A stretch of DNA of 64,000 nucleotides from Lachnospiraceae bacterium AC2028 (GTDB lineage: Bacteria; Bacillota; Clostridia; Lachnospirales; Lachnospiraceae): assembly GCA_000702685.1 (NCBI GenBank), contig JNJD01000013.1, positions 1 to 64,000 on the forward strand, given 5' to 3'. Below are positions 34,295-43,178 of this stretch, in pieces. Below the pieces are notes generated by a model, which was not told where the DNA came from, searched no databases, and worked only from the letters and a program-made list of their open reading frames with translations. Numbering within the stretch: the first letter of the stretch is position 1; every line of letters begins with the position of its first letter. The position numbers and the translations under genes are program-made.

Positions 34295-35002
34295 TTATCC
34301 TTTCCGCGTGTACTGTTTTACCTGCCCCTTGGCAGCGTGGTTTAAGATCACTCTTTTTCCGTTGGTCATAACGGCGATGCCCGGACGGGTCACCGCTTTG
34401 ATGCAGTTGCAGTTTATGATCGTATGATTGTTCGCGTAGATGAATTCCGGATGCTTGTCGCCGAGCGACCTTCTGAACAGCCAGAGCTGGCCGATGCTCT
34501 TAAGGATGCGGCCGTCTTCGAGGCATACGAAGGTGTCAGCGTCTTTTTCCCTTGCATAAATAACATCTGTCACTTTTGCGTAGACGGTCTCCATCAGGTC
34601 TCTGAGCTCGATCGTATCGGGAGCGGCTTCCTTGATCTTTTTGGCCTGTTCGATGACGGCTCTGAGTTCGTCCACCTTGATGGGCTTATCCAGGAAGAGA
34701 GTATTCTCCGGAAAGTCCTGCTTCCGATAATCGACATCCGAGCAACACAGAACAAAGGGGGCGGTTGCTCCCTTTTCGATCAGGGCCTTAACGATGGAGA
34801 GCGAATCCATGCCTTCGGACCTGCACATATCTATGAAAAAGAGATCGTATGCTTTGGGATGTGAGAGCATTACCGTGGGATTTCCGTATGAATCCACGAA
34901 ATACATGCTCGAAGAATCGTCCTCTTTGTCGGATTCCCTTCCGAGAAGCCTTTCCATCTGGTGCCTGTCGGCAAAATTGTCGTCACAAACTGCGATGTGC
35001 AT
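34295..35002 (-). CDS. Response regulator with LytTR DNA-binding domain
   Basis: 235 residues. The receiver domain has the acidic pair in AVCDDN (residues 4-9) and the phosphoacceptor aspartate in FFIDM; LDKPIKVDEL carries the conserved lysine. The LytTR domain occupies about 135-235 (VIYAREKDADTFVCLEDG ... FIYANNHTIINCNCIKAV). The ATG at 35002 with AAGGGG seven bases before it is preferred over an in-frame ATG at 35029. No histidine kinase is adjacent. It may act on a palindrome in its own promoter. Confidence 0.88.
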   Translation of the reverse strand: MHIAVCDDNFADRHQMERLLGRESDKEDDSSSMYFVDSYGNPTVMLSHPKAYDLFFIDMCRSEGMDSLSIVKALIEKGATAPFVLCCSDVDYRKQDFPENTLFLDKPIKVDELRAVIEQAKKIKEAAPDTIELRDLMETVYAKVTDVIYAREKDADTFVCLEDGRILKSIGQLWLFRRSLGDKHPEFIYANNHTIINCNCIKAVTRPGIAVMTNGKRVILNHAAKGQVKQYTRKG

Positions 35003-35035
35003 TTTAAAACCCCTTGTTTCCCCACTCATAAATTA

Positions 35036-35074
35036 CGGACGGATACATTATATATCCGTCCGCAACATTGTGAA
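35036..35074 (-). promoter_or_regulatory. Promoter of the LytTR gene carrying an inverted repeat
   Basis: On the minus strand TTCACA (35069-35074), 16 bases, TATAAT (35047-35052). A perfect 10-bp inverted repeat, CGGACGGATA (35036-35045) and TATCCGTCCG (35053-35062), flanks the -10 box. It could be an operator, or the hairpin could end the argG transcript (only a weak T-rich tail follows). Confidence 0.55.
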
Positions 35075-35084
35075 CCACTAAATT

Positions 35085-36320
35085 TTACTTATTTACGCTT
35101 AAGGGATCGATGCCTGCTTCCTGCTGCTTCATAGCGCGGACCTTGGTTGAAAGTCCGAAGAGATTGATGAAGCCCTCTGCATCGTGGTGATCGTAGAGAT
35201 CTCCGGTGGTGAAGGAAGCGATCGACTCATTGTAGAGTGAGTAAGGAGAGGTCTCGCCTGCCTTGATGATGTTGCCCTTGTAGAGCTTGAACTTAACTTC
35301 ACCGGTAACGTACTTCTGGGTGCTCTCGATGAATGCCTGCTCAGCCTCGCGAAGAGGAGTGAACCACTTTCCTTCGTAAACAAGGCTTGCGAACTTGCCA
35401 CCCATTTCCTTCTTGAATGCGTAGGTGTCGCGGTCAAGGATGAGCTCCTCAAGCTGGTTGTGAGCCTCCATAAGGATGGTTCCTCCGGGAGTCTCGTATA
35501 CGCCGCGGCTCTTCATTCCTACTACACGGTTCTCAACGATATCTACGATTCCGATTCCGTGCTTTCCGCCGAGTGCGTTGAGGGTACGGATGATGTCGGA
35601 AACCTTCATTTCCTTGCCGTTAACGGACTTGGGAACACCTGCTTCGAAGGTCATGGTAACGTACTCGGGCTCATCGGGAGCCTTCTCGGGAGTTACGCCG
35701 AGTACAAGAAGGTGATCGTAGTTGGGCTCATTGGCGGGATCCTCGAGCTCAAGTCCCTCGTGGCTGATGTGCCAGATGTTACGGTCACGGCTGTAGGAAG
35801 AATCTGCCTTGAAGGGAAGATGGATTCCGTGCTCCTCGCAGTACTTGATCTCGGACTCACGTGAATCGAGTGTCCACTTCTCATTTCTCCATGCAGCGAT
35901 GATCTTGAGGTCGGGAGCGAGTGCCTTGATTCCGAGCTCGAAACGGATCTGGTCGTTGCCCTTGCCGGTAGCGCCGTGGCAGATGGCTGAAGCGCCTTCC
36001 TTACGTGCGATCTCGACAAGTCTCTTAGCGATAAGGGGACGAGCCATTGAAGTTCCGAGGAGATACTTATTCTCGTAAACAGCGCCTGCCTGTACGCAGG
36101 GAACAATGTACTTATCACAGAACTCATCGGTAACATCCTCGATATAGAGCTTGGATGCTCCGCAGCTTATTGCTCTTTCCTCGAGTCCGTCGAGCTCCTC
36201 ATCCTGTCCGCAGTCTACGCAGACACAGATAACTTCGTAATCGAAATTCTCCTTGAGCCAGGGGATGATAGCTGTGGTATCGAGTCCGCCCGAATAAGCA
36301 AGTATAACCTTTTCTTTCAT
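35085..36320 (-). CDS. argG: Argininosuccinate synthase
   Basis: 411 residues. It joins citrulline and aspartate with ATP. The N-terminal ATP pyrophosphatase P-loop AYSGGLDTT (residues 8-16) and the family blocks [20 protein letters not shown] and [26 protein letters not shown] are clear. AAAAGGAGAAAAG ribosome site. It is divergent from the GNAT-argJCBD cluster. Its promoter is at 36379-36407 with ARG boxes just upstream. No argH is in the window. Confidence 0.98.
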   Translation of the reverse strand: MKEKVILAYSGGLDTTAIIPWLKENFDYEVICVCVDCGQDEELDGLEERAISCGASKLYIEDVTDEFCDKYIVPCVQAGAVYENKYLLGTSMARPLIAKRLVEIARKEGASAICHGATGKGNDQIRFELGIKALAPDLKIIAAWRNEKWTLDSRESEIKYCEEHGIHLPFKADSSYSRDRNIWHISHEGLELEDPANEPNYDHLLVLGVTPEKAPDEPEYVTMTFEAGVPKSVNGKEMKVSDIIRTLNALGGKHGIGIVDIVENRVVGMKSRGVYETPGGTILMEAHNQLEELILDRDTYAFKKEMGGKFASLVYEGKWFTPLREAEQAFIESTQKYVTGEVKFKLYKGNIIKAGETSPYSLYNESIASFTTGDLYDHHDAEGFINLFGLSTKVRAMKQQEAGIDPLSVNK

Positions 36321-36378
36321 GACTTTTCTCCTTTTATCTCTTGGTATTGAAACCTTGGTTTTTCAAAACTCTTTAGCG

Positions 36379-36407
36379 AATATACAACAGAGCATTTTTA
36401 AAATCAA
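36379..36407 (-). promoter_or_regulatory. argG promoter
   Basis: Minus strand TTGATT (36402-36407), exactly 17 bases, TATATT (36379-36384), about 60 bases before the argG start. Confidence 0.75.
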
Positions 36408-36448
36408 TGCTTTTTCGGAAAAAATTTATAAATATTATTCAAAAATAG

Positions 36449-36504
36449 TGAATATTCATTCAGAAATGCATAAATATACATTTGCACCAATGAATAATGA
36501 ATAA
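36449..36504. promoter_or_regulatory. Tandem ARG boxes (ArgR/AhrC operators)
   Basis: TGAATATTCATTCA (36449-36462) and TGCATAAATATACA (36467-36480) are 4 bases apart, with a third partial site TGAATAATGAATAA at 36491-36504. They match the ARG box pattern TGAATNNNNATTCA, and pairs with short spacing are usual for the hexameric arginine repressor. They lie between the argG promoter and the rightward promoter at 36519, so they could control both. Together with the promoters and a repeat copy they fill the 394-base gap between argG and the GNAT gene. Confidence 0.7.
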
Positions 36505-36518
36505 AAATAAAATTTTTG

Positions 36519-36547
36519 TAGACAAAACACTTTTATATGTATACAAT
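36519..36547 (+). promoter_or_regulatory. Promoter for the GNAT-argJCBD cluster
   Basis: TAGACA (36519-36524), 17 bases, TACAAT (36542-36547). A second possible -10 box, TATAAT at 36673-36678, lies nearer the gene. Confidence 0.6.
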
Positions 36548-36570
36548 GACGGACAATAGTACTTTTTGAG

Positions 36571-36600
36571 TGAGTCACGGGGACAGTCCCCAATGACTCC
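36571..36600. repeat. Dispersed palindrome, copy 2
   Basis: TGAGTCACGGGGACAGTCCC, then CAATGACTCC. The core is GGGGAC-A-GTCCCC, with outer arms GAGTCA/TGACTC. It lies in the predicted 5' leader of the GNAT gene, some 25 bases after the promoter at 36519. Confidence 0.85.
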
Positions 36601-36714
36601 ATGGATGTACTTGCATGTCCATAGCAGGACCCGCGTTATCGAAATTTTAGTGATTTTAGGCGCGTTTTAGGCTATAATATTTTAGATTGTGCATTAATTA
36701 AGAAAAGGTTCGAA

Positions 36715-37188
36715 ATGGCAGACAAGGAAAAGAAAAATTACACCGTGCGTCCCATGGAAGAAAGCGATTATCCCGGCCTTAAGGCGCTGTGGATGACCAT
36801 ACACGGTTTCGGAATAAGAAGCATCGATGATTCGGAGGAGGGCGTTGTCAGATTCCTCAGAAGAAATCCCGGCCAGTCGGTCGTGGCGGTCAATGACGAA
36901 GGCGAGATCGTCGGCGGCATACTGTGCGGCAACGACGGACGAAGAGGATGCCTGTATCACGTATGCGTAAGAGAAGATCACAGAAGAATGGGCATCGGAA
37001 AGAGCATGGTCGTGCACTGCATGAACGCTCTTAAAGAGGAAAAGATCAACAAGGTCAGCCTGATTGCATTCAGCGTCAATGACATCGGAAATGCATTCTG
37101 GAGACAGATCGGCTGGACCAGAAGAGAAGATCTTAACTATTACGACTTCGTTCTCAACGATGAGAACATTACTACATTCAATAAGTGA
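36715..37188 (+). CDS. GNAT family N-acetyltransferase (YpeA-like)
   Basis: 157 residues. The acetyl-CoA loop is in REDHRRMGIGKSMV, and VNDIGNAFWRQIGWTRREDLNYY is the family's C-terminal pattern. It heads the arginine cluster. It could be taken for an N-acetylglutamate synthase, but it looks more like the YpeA type of unknown substrate, and ArgJ already supplies acetylation. Its stop codon TGA (37186-37188) is the first three bases of a repeat copy. Confidence 0.82.
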   Translation: MADKEKKNYTVRPMEESDYPGLKALWMTIHGFGIRSIDDSEEGVVRFLRRNPGQSVVAVNDEGEIVGGILCGNDGRRGCLYHVCVREDHRRMGIGKSMVVHCMNALKEEKINKVSLIAFSVNDIGNAFWRQIGWTRREDLNYYDFVLNDENITTFNK

Positions 37189-37255
37189 GTCACGGGGACA
37201 GTCCCTCTGACTCATAATCGCATAAATGAGTCAGAGGGACTGTCCCCGTGACTCA
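37186..37255. repeat. Dispersed palindrome, copies 3 and 4, as an exact inverted pair
   Basis: Copy 3 (37186-37214) begins TGAGTCACGGGGACAGTCCC and ends TCTGACTCA. Copy 4 (37227-37255) is its exact reverse complement. A 12-base spacer separates them, so a 29-bp perfect long hairpin is possible as well as two small ones. The pair fills the gap between the GNAT stop codon, which it provides, and the argJ ribosome site. Confidence 0.95.
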
Positions 37256-37272
37256 CTCAAAGGAGACGGAAA

Positions 37273-38499
37273 ATGGAACTTTTAAAAGAAGGCGGCGTAA
37301 CGGCCGCACAGGGCTTTAAAGCTACTTCAACCGCAGCAGGGATCAAGTATCAGGGAAGGACCGACATGGCAATGGTCTCATCCGACGTGCCCTGTGTATG
37401 TGCGGGAACATATACCAGCAATGTCGTAAAGGCAGCATGCGTGCTCTGGGATAAGGAGATCACCGAATCCGGAAGGCCTATGCAGGCTGTTGTCGTTAAT
37501 TCCGGTATCGCAAATGCCTGCACTGGTGAGGAAGGCTTTAACGCATGCCGTAAGACCGCCGAGGCAGTCACCGAAGCTCTCGGCATCCCCGCAGATACCG
37601 TTGCCGTAGCATCGACCGGCGTCATCGGAATGCAGCTTCCCGTTGAAAAGCTCGCATCCGGCGTAAAGGCCATGGCTCCCACTCTTTCCGATACGATCGA
37701 AGCGGGCACCGCAGCATCCAAAGCGATAATGACCACCGATACCGTCAACAAAGAGATCGCAGTAACCTTCGAAGCGGGCGGCAGGAAAGTAACTCTCGGC
37801 GGAATGAGCAAGGGCTCCGGAATGATCCATCCCAATATGTGCACCATGCTCGGCTTCCTTACCACAGACCTTTCCATCGAAAAGTCACTCCTTCAGGAAG
37901 CGCTCAGCTCCGTCATTAAGGACACCTTCAACATGATCACCGTTGACGGCGACACCTCTACCAACGATACGCTTCTCATCATGGCTAACGGCCTCGCAGG
38001 AAATACGGCCATTACAAGCAAGAACGCCGATTACGATGAGTTCTACAAGGCACTCGAATATGTCTGCACCTTCCTTGCAAAGCGCATGGCAAGCGACGGA
38101 GAAGGCGCGACCAAGCTCTTTGAATGCAAGGTCGTAAATGCGAAGTCCAAGGAAGACGCAAGAACTCTTTCCAAGGCAGTCGTAGGCTCCAACCTCAGCA
38201 AAGCCGCTATCTTCGGATGCGATGCGAACTTCGGAAGATTCCTCTGCGCCATGGGTTATTCCGGCGCGAAGTTCGACCAGACCGATGTTGAACTCTTTTT
38301 CGAAAGTGCGGCAGGAAGACTTCAGGTATTCGATCACGGCGTGCCCCTCAATTTCGACGAGGACCTTGCCGTTAAGATCATGAAGGAAAGCGAAGTCACC
38401 GTCTTTGTCGACATGCACGAAGGAAGCGACGAAGCAACCGCATGGGGCTGCGACCTTACTTATGATTACGTCAAGATCAACGCAGATTACAGAAGCTGA
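37273..38499 (+). CDS. argJ: Ornithine acetyltransferase / amino-acid acetyltransferase
   Basis: 408 residues. It recycles the acetyl group from N-acetylornithine to glutamate and, in the bifunctional form, uses acetyl-CoA. The self-cleavage region KGSGMIHPNMCTMLGF is at about residues 177-192. The threonine nucleophile is kept, but the residue before it is Cys rather than the usual Ala. The N terminus (VTAAQGFKATSTAAGIK) and the TDTVNKEIAV block fit the family. AAAGGAGACGG ribosome site directly after the repeat pair. First of argJCBD. Confidence 0.97.
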   Translation: MELLKEGGVTAAQGFKATSTAAGIKYQGRTDMAMVSSDVPCVCAGTYTSNVVKAACVLWDKEITESGRPMQAVVVNSGIANACTGEEGFNACRKTAEAVTEALGIPADTVAVASTGVIGMQLPVEKLASGVKAMAPTLSDTIEAGTAASKAIMTTDTVNKEIAVTFEAGGRKVTLGGMSKGSGMIHPNMCTMLGFLTTDLSIEKSLLQEALSSVIKDTFNMITVDGDTSTNDTLLIMANGLAGNTAITSKNADYDEFYKALEYVCTFLAKRMASDGEGATKLFECKVVNAKSKEDARTLSKAVVGSNLSKAAIFGCDANFGRFLCAMGYSGAKFDQTDVELFFESAAGRLQVFDHGVPLNFDEDLAVKIMKESEVTVFVDMHEGSDEATAWGCDLTYDYVKINADYRS

Positions 38500-38534
38500 T
38501 CTTGTAAAAAGAAAACCGTAAAACGGAGAACGAA

Positions 38535-39473
38535 ATGAAAACCAGGATTTACATTGACGGACAGAGCGGAACCACGGGACTTCAGATCTATGACCGCATC
38601 TCATCCAGAGGCGACCTCGAACTTATGAGGATCGATGAGGACAAAAGGCACGACCTTGATGAAAGGAAAAAATTCCTGAACAGTGCCGACATCGTATTCC
38701 TCTGCCTTCCCGATGATGCTGCGAAGGAGTCCGTATCACTTATCGAAAATGAAAACGTAAAAGTGATCGACGCATCCACCGCGCACAGAACGAACGATGC
38801 ATGGGACTACGGATTCCCCGAGCTTTCGAAGGAGCAGCGTGAAAGGATCGCCGTATCCAAGAGAGTTGCCAATCCCGGATGCCACGCTACCGGATCGATC
38901 GCAACCATCGCTCCTCTCATTAAGACAGGCATTCTTCCCGCGGATTATCCCGTAAGCATCTATTCGCTCACAGGCTATTCGGGCGGCGGCAAGAAGATGA
39001 TCGCCGATTACGAAGCTGACGGAAGAGATATCAGGCTTTCGGCTCCCTGCATCTACGGAAGAACCCTCAAGCATAAGCACGTTCCGGAGATAACCAAGGT
39101 TACCGGTCTTGCATACGCTCCCAATTTCCTTCCCGTAGTCGATGATTATTACAAGGGAATGGCGACCACGATAATGCTTCAGTCAAGGCTTTTGAACGGC
39201 ACTCCCACCGCAAAGGAAGTATGGGAAAAGCTCAGCGAGTATTACGCAGACGAAGCACTTGTAAAGGTCACTGACTTCGAAGAAAAGCCTGCCAACATCT
39301 ACGCAAATACCCTTGCCGGCAAGGACAGCCTGGAGATCCATGTCTGCGGATATGAAGACCAGATCGCCGTCACAGCACTTTTCGATAACCTCGGAAAAGG
39401 CGCATCCGGAGCGGCCGTACAGAACATGAACATCATGCTCGGTATAGATGAAAAGACCGGACTTAACGTATAA
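38535..39473 (+). CDS. argC: N-acetyl-gamma-glutamyl-phosphate reductase, type 2
   Basis: 312 residues, the length of the shorter class 2 ArgC. It begins with the class signature YIDGQSGTTGLQIYDRI, and the catalytic cysteine is in VANPGCHATGSI (about residues 115-126). NADPH-dependent third step of ornithine synthesis. CGGAGA ribosome site. Confidence 0.96.
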   Translation: MKTRIYIDGQSGTTGLQIYDRISSRGDLELMRIDEDKRHDLDERKKFLNSADIVFLCLPDDAAKESVSLIENENVKVIDASTAHRTNDAWDYGFPELSKEQRERIAVSKRVANPGCHATGSIATIAPLIKTGILPADYPVSIYSLTGYSGGGKKMIADYEADGRDIRLSAPCIYGRTLKHKHVPEITKVTGLAYAPNFLPVVDDYYKGMATTIMLQSRLLNGTPTAKEVWEKLSEYYADEALVKVTDFEEKPANIYANTLAGKDSLEIHVCGYEDQIAVTALFDNLGKGASGAAVQNMNIMLGIDEKTGLNV

Positions 39474-39513
39474 AACAAGCCGCAAAAGCGGAATTTAAAA
39501 GGAGTACACCATC

Positions 39514-40428
39514 ATGTCTGAGAACAAAGATATGGATCTTGCAATGAAAAAAGCCGAGGTGCTCGTTGAAGCTCTCGCATATATCCAGAAGTTCAACCGC
39601 AAGATCATAGTTGTAAAATACGGCGGAAGTGCAATGGCATCTCCCGAACTCCAGAAGAACGTCATCAAGGATGTAACCCTTCTTAAGCTGGTAGGCTTCA
39701 AGCCCATCGTCGTACACGGCGGCGGCAAGGACATCAGCAGATGGGTTGCGAAGGTCGGCAAGGAGCCCGAATTTGTCAACGGACTCAGAGTTACCGACGA
39801 AGAGACCATGGAGATCGCAGAGATGGTTCTCGGAAGAGTCAATAAAAAGCTCGTCAGCATGGTCCAGGAACTCGGCGTAGGCGCTGCGGGAATCAGCGGC
39901 AAGGACGGCGGACTCCTTAAGGTTAAAAAGAAACTCTCAGGCGGCCAGGATATCGGCTTTGTCGGTGATGTAAAGCAGGTCAATCCCAAGATCCTTTACG
40001 ATCTTCTTGACGACGATTTCCTTCCCATCGTTTCCCCCATCGGCGTGGACGATGATTACAACACCTACAACATCAATGCGGATGATGCGGCATGTGCGAT
40101 TGCGTCCGCACTAGGCGCAGACAAGCTTGTTTTCCTTACGGACGTAGAAGGACTCTACAAGGATTTCAACGACAAGAGCTCATTCATCGGAAGACTTTCC
40201 GTATCGGAGGCAGATGCCCTCATCGATTCCGGAATGATCGGCGGCGGAATGCTTCCCAAGCTCACCAACTGCACCAATGCGATCAAGAGCGGCGTAAACA
40301 GAGTACATATCCTCGACGGAAGAGTACCTCACTCAATGCTGCTTGAGATCTTTACCAAGAACGGATTCGGAACTGCGATAGTTGCCGATGACGATACCAT
40401 TGCCAAAGAAGGCGGACAGGATGACTGA
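39514..40428 (+). CDS. argB: Acetylglutamate kinase
   Basis: 304 residues. [10 protein letters not shown] (about 33-42) and [12 protein letters not shown] (about 67-78) form the phosphate-binding loops of the amino acid kinase fold. LTDVEGLY and [11 protein letters not shown] are the nucleotide-side motifs. It should be the arginine-inhibited kinase of the acetyl cycle. AAAGGAG ribosome site. The 3' end overlaps argD by eight bases. Confidence 0.97.
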   Translation: MSENKDMDLAMKKAEVLVEALAYIQKFNRKIIVVKYGGSAMASPELQKNVIKDVTLLKLVGFKPIVVHGGGKDISRWVAKVGKEPEFVNGLRVTDEETMEIAEMVLGRVNKKLVSMVQELGVGAAGISGKDGGLLKVKKKLSGGQDIGFVGDVKQVNPKILYDLLDDDFLPIVSPIGVDDDYNTYNINADDAACAIASALGADKLVFLTDVEGLYKDFNDKSSFIGRLSVSEADALIDSGMIGGGMLPKLTNCTNAIKSGVNRVHILDGRVPHSMLLEIFTKNGFGTAIVADDDTIAKEGGQDD

Positions 40429-41626
40429 CATGAACATGAAAGAATACATCGAAGAGGCCGAGCGCGACCTGCTTCACACATATAACCGTTATCAGATAGT
40501 ACTCGATAAGGGAGAGGGCGTACATCTCTATGACATCGAGGGAAAAGAATACCTTGATTTCGTTGCCGGCATTGCAGTATTTGCTCTCGGCTACGGCAAC
40601 AAGGAATACAACGATGTGCTGAAAGGTCAGATCGACAAGCTCCTTCACACATCAAATTATTACTACAACGTACCTGCGATCGAGGCTGCAAGGGCACTCA
40701 AGAAATTCTCCGGAATGGACCGCGTGTTCTTCACCAATTCAGGTGCCGAGGCAGTCGAAGGGGCGATCAAGACCGCAAGGAAGTACGGCTTCAACCGTGA
40801 CGGCAAGACCGATCACCAGATCATTGCAATGAACCACTCATTCCACGGACGTACCATGGGCGCTCTTTCCGTGACCGGAAATCCCCATTACCGTGATGCA
40901 TTCGAGCCCGGTATAGGAAATATCCGTTTCGCGGATTACAACGATCTTGAGAGCGTTAAGAAGCAGGTCAACGACAAGACCATCGCGATCCTTCTTGAGA
41001 CCGTTCAGGGCGAGGGCGGACTTACTCCCGCAAGCGATGAATTCATCAAGGGTATCCGCGAGATCTGCGATGAAAAAGACATCCTCATGATCTGCGATGA
41101 GATCCAGTGCGGAATGGGAAGGACAGGTTATCCCTTCGCATTCATGAAGTACGGAATAAAGCCCGATGTCATCACATGTGCCAAGGCTCTCGGCTGCGGC
41201 GTTCCCATCGGTGCATTCGCTATGACCGAAAAGGTAGGACAGTCTTCACTTGTTGCGGGCGACCACGGAACAACCTACGGCGGAAATCCCTTCTGCTGCG
41301 CAGCTGCTGCCAAGGTTCTCGAGATCATGGAAAGGGATAATATCCCCGCAAAAGCCGCTGAGACCGGAGAGTATCTCTGGAAGAAGCTCGACGAAGTCAT
41401 GGCGGAATTCCCTCAGATCAAGGAGCACCGCGGACGCGGACTCATGCAGGGACTTGTTTTCGACCGCCCCGTCGGCGACATCATAAATAAGGCTCTCAAA
41501 AAAGGCCTCATCCTCATCAATGCGGGAAGCGACATCATCAGGTTCGTTCCTCCTCTTGTCATCACCAAGGGAGACGTAGATGCGATGATCGCTATCCTTA
41601 AGGACGCCATCAAAGAGACCGTATAA
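40421..41626 (+). CDS. argD: Acetylornithine aminotransferase
   Basis: 401 residues, class III PLP aminotransferase. [14 protein letters not shown] binds the cofactor phosphate; [13 protein letters not shown] holds the PLP aspartate; [16 protein letters not shown] holds the Schiff-base lysine. Three nearby ATG codons are possible (40421, 40430, 40436). The first is taken because it overlaps argB and leaves no gap, but the second has AGGA at a better distance. Completes the acetylated ornithine pathway. Confidence 0.96.
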   Translation: MTDMNMKEYIEEAERDLLHTYNRYQIVLDKGEGVHLYDIEGKEYLDFVAGIAVFALGYGNKEYNDVLKGQIDKLLHTSNYYYNVPAIEAARALKKFSGMDRVFFTNSGAEAVEGAIKTARKYGFNRDGKTDHQIIAMNHSFHGRTMGALSVTGNPHYRDAFEPGIGNIRFADYNDLESVKKQVNDKTIAILLETVQGEGGLTPASDEFIKGIREICDEKDILMICDEIQCGMGRTGYPFAFMKYGIKPDVITCAKALGCGVPIGAFAMTEKVGQSSLVAGDHGTTYGGNPFCCAAAAKVLEIMERDNIPAKAAETGEYLWKKLDEVMAEFPQIKEHRGRGLMQGLVFDRPVGDIINKALKKGLILINAGSDIIRFVPPLVITKGDVDAMIAILKDAIKETV

Positions 41627-41643
41627 AGAACCAATGAAAGGCT

Positions 41644-41677
41644 AAGGATCCGCCGCATCAAAGCAGTGCGGATCCTT
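41644..41677. other. Hairpin after argD without a T run
   Basis: AAGGATCCGC (41644-41653) pairs perfectly with GCGGATCCTT (41668-41677). Only ACTG follows, so it is not a standard terminator. It may protect the argD mRNA end or be a processing site. Confidence 0.6.
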
Positions 41678-41688
41678 ACTGAAGGTAT

Positions 41689-43113
41689 ATGAACAGAACA
41701 TCAAGACTAATAAGTGTATTTCTGGTGGTTCTTCTTTTCCTGTATGTGTTCATCGGATCCGGTAAACAGATCAGGGAAGTGAATGCCGAAAGCTCGGGCG
41801 CTTCGTGGCTCGGAAGAAGCGGCAACCTGACCGTCTGGTACACGGATGAGAGATTATCTCCATTTATCAGCAAGGCCGCTGTTGAATTCGGTGAAAAAGA
41901 AAACATTACTGTAATCCCGGTGCTCAAGCCTGCGGAGAATTTCCTCGAAGAGTGCTATAAGGCATCGTCTTCGGGCGAAAGCTTTCCCGATGTCATCATA
42001 ACGGGAAGCGAAACTCTCGAAAAAGCTTATCTTTCCGGACTTGCAATGGAGATACCCAACGAAGGCATGCAGATAGGAATCCTCAACTATTCCGAAGCCG
42101 CCGTAAGAGCCGTTACGTATCACGATATGACTCTGGGTTACCCTCTTAGCTTCGATACATCCGTAATGGTCTATAACAGAACCTATCTCGAGCAGTGGGC
42201 TTCACAGATGGCCATCGCCGATCTTACCGGCAATCCCATCGATATGGAAGGCGGAAGCTCCGAGAGCGAGGATTCCGGAAACAGCGGACTTACCGAAGCA
42301 GACATCGATCCCGAAGAACTCGAGGCCCTTACCAGCGAATACATCCAGAGGATGGTTCCCTATACACTCGAAGACCTTATGACCATCGCAAACAGCTACT
42401 CGGTTCCCGACGGAGTCGAGGGTATCATGAGCTGGGATGTGTCATCGATCATGTACAATTACTGGCTTGTCGGCGGTGCATTCAGCGTCGGAGGTCCTAA
42501 CGGCGATGACAGAAATGACATCTCTGTCAACAATGAGACTGCAGTCACCTGTCTTAATAAGTATCAGGCCCTTCACGATTATTTCTCGATCGAGAGCCAG
42601 GAAGTTACTTACGACAGCGTCATACAGGATTTCATCGACGGCAAGACCGTGTTTACCATCGGCGGATATGATCTTGTAAAAAGACTTAAAGAGGCTACGG
42701 ATGACGGCTCGTTTGCATATGAGTACGGTTTTTCCGAGATGCCCAACGTAACCAGCGACATACCAAGCGCATCGCTTGCGATAACCAGCGTTGCATGTGT
42801 CAACGGATTTTCGACCAAGACCGAGCTTGCTAAGGAATTCGCACTTTTCCTTACCAGGGATGAAGCCGAAAAACTTACCGATCTTACCGGACTTGCATCC
42901 TGCTCGAGATCGTTCGGAATGGAAGGCGGCGCCGATCAGATCTACGCCATCGAATATGCGGGAAGCGTTTCACTCCCCAAGATGATGGAGACCGAAAATA
43001 TCTGGATGCAGCTTGAAGTACTGTTTTCCAAGATTTGGGAAGGCGGAGATGTCAAGGAAGAACTCGGCACTCTCGACAGCAATCTCAACTACGTACTGAA
43101 CGCGACTCTGTAA
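41689..43113 (+). CDS. Extracellular solute-binding protein, family 1-like, orphan
   Basis: 474 residues. An N-terminal membrane segment (about residues 7-24) without a lipobox cysteine serves as signal or anchor. GNLTVWYTDERLSPFISKAAVEFGEK is the usual first lobe of maltose-type binding proteins; LGYPLSFDTSVMVYNR and VFTIGGYDL are typical later segments. An acidic serine-rich insertion lies near 185-205. No permease or ATPase is linked, so it may serve a distant transporter or have become a sensor or scaffold. The ribosome site is weak (GAAGG). Confidence 0.75.
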   Translation: MNRTSRLISVFLVVLLFLYVFIGSGKQIREVNAESSGASWLGRSGNLTVWYTDERLSPFISKAAVEFGEKENITVIPVLKPAENFLEECYKASSSGESFPDVIITGSETLEKAYLSGLAMEIPNEGMQIGILNYSEAAVRAVTYHDMTLGYPLSFDTSVMVYNRTYLEQWASQMAIADLTGNPIDMEGGSSESEDSGNSGLTEADIDPEELEALTSEYIQRMVPYTLEDLMTIANSYSVPDGVEGIMSWDVSSIMYNYWLVGGAFSVGGPNGDDRNDISVNNETAVTCLNKYQALHDYFSIESQEVTYDSVIQDFIDGKTVFTIGGYDLVKRLKEATDDGSFAYEYGFSEMPNVTSDIPSASLAITSVACVNGFSTKTELAKEFALFLTRDEAEKLTDLTGLASCSRSFGMEGGADQIYAIEYAGSVSLPKMMETENIWMQLEVLFSKIWEGGDVKEELGTLDSNLNYVLNATL

Positions 43114-43159
43114 CGGCATTTCGGTGCTACCGTGAAAAGCACCGTTCATAACCTTTGAC

Positions 43160-43175
43160 CCCTCCGCAAGGAGGG
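43160..43175 (+). promoter_or_regulatory. Hairpin that hides the comEA ribosome site
   Basis: CCCTCC (43160-43165), loop GCAA, GGAGGG (43170-43175): a perfect 6-bp stem with a GNRA tetraloop. Its 3' arm is the Shine-Dalgarno of the gene starting at 43179. Folding should block ribosome entry. Confidence 0.7.
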
Positions 43176-43178
43176 AAT

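Noticed and set aside
36715-37188. GNAT gene as an N-acetylglutamate synthase (argA)
   Set aside because: The sequence is closer in my reading to YpeA-like acetyltransferases, and ArgJ can supply acetylation; position alone is not enough.
41644-41677. Rho-independent terminator after argD
   Set aside because: The stem is perfect but no T run follows in either direction, so it is listed only as a hairpin.
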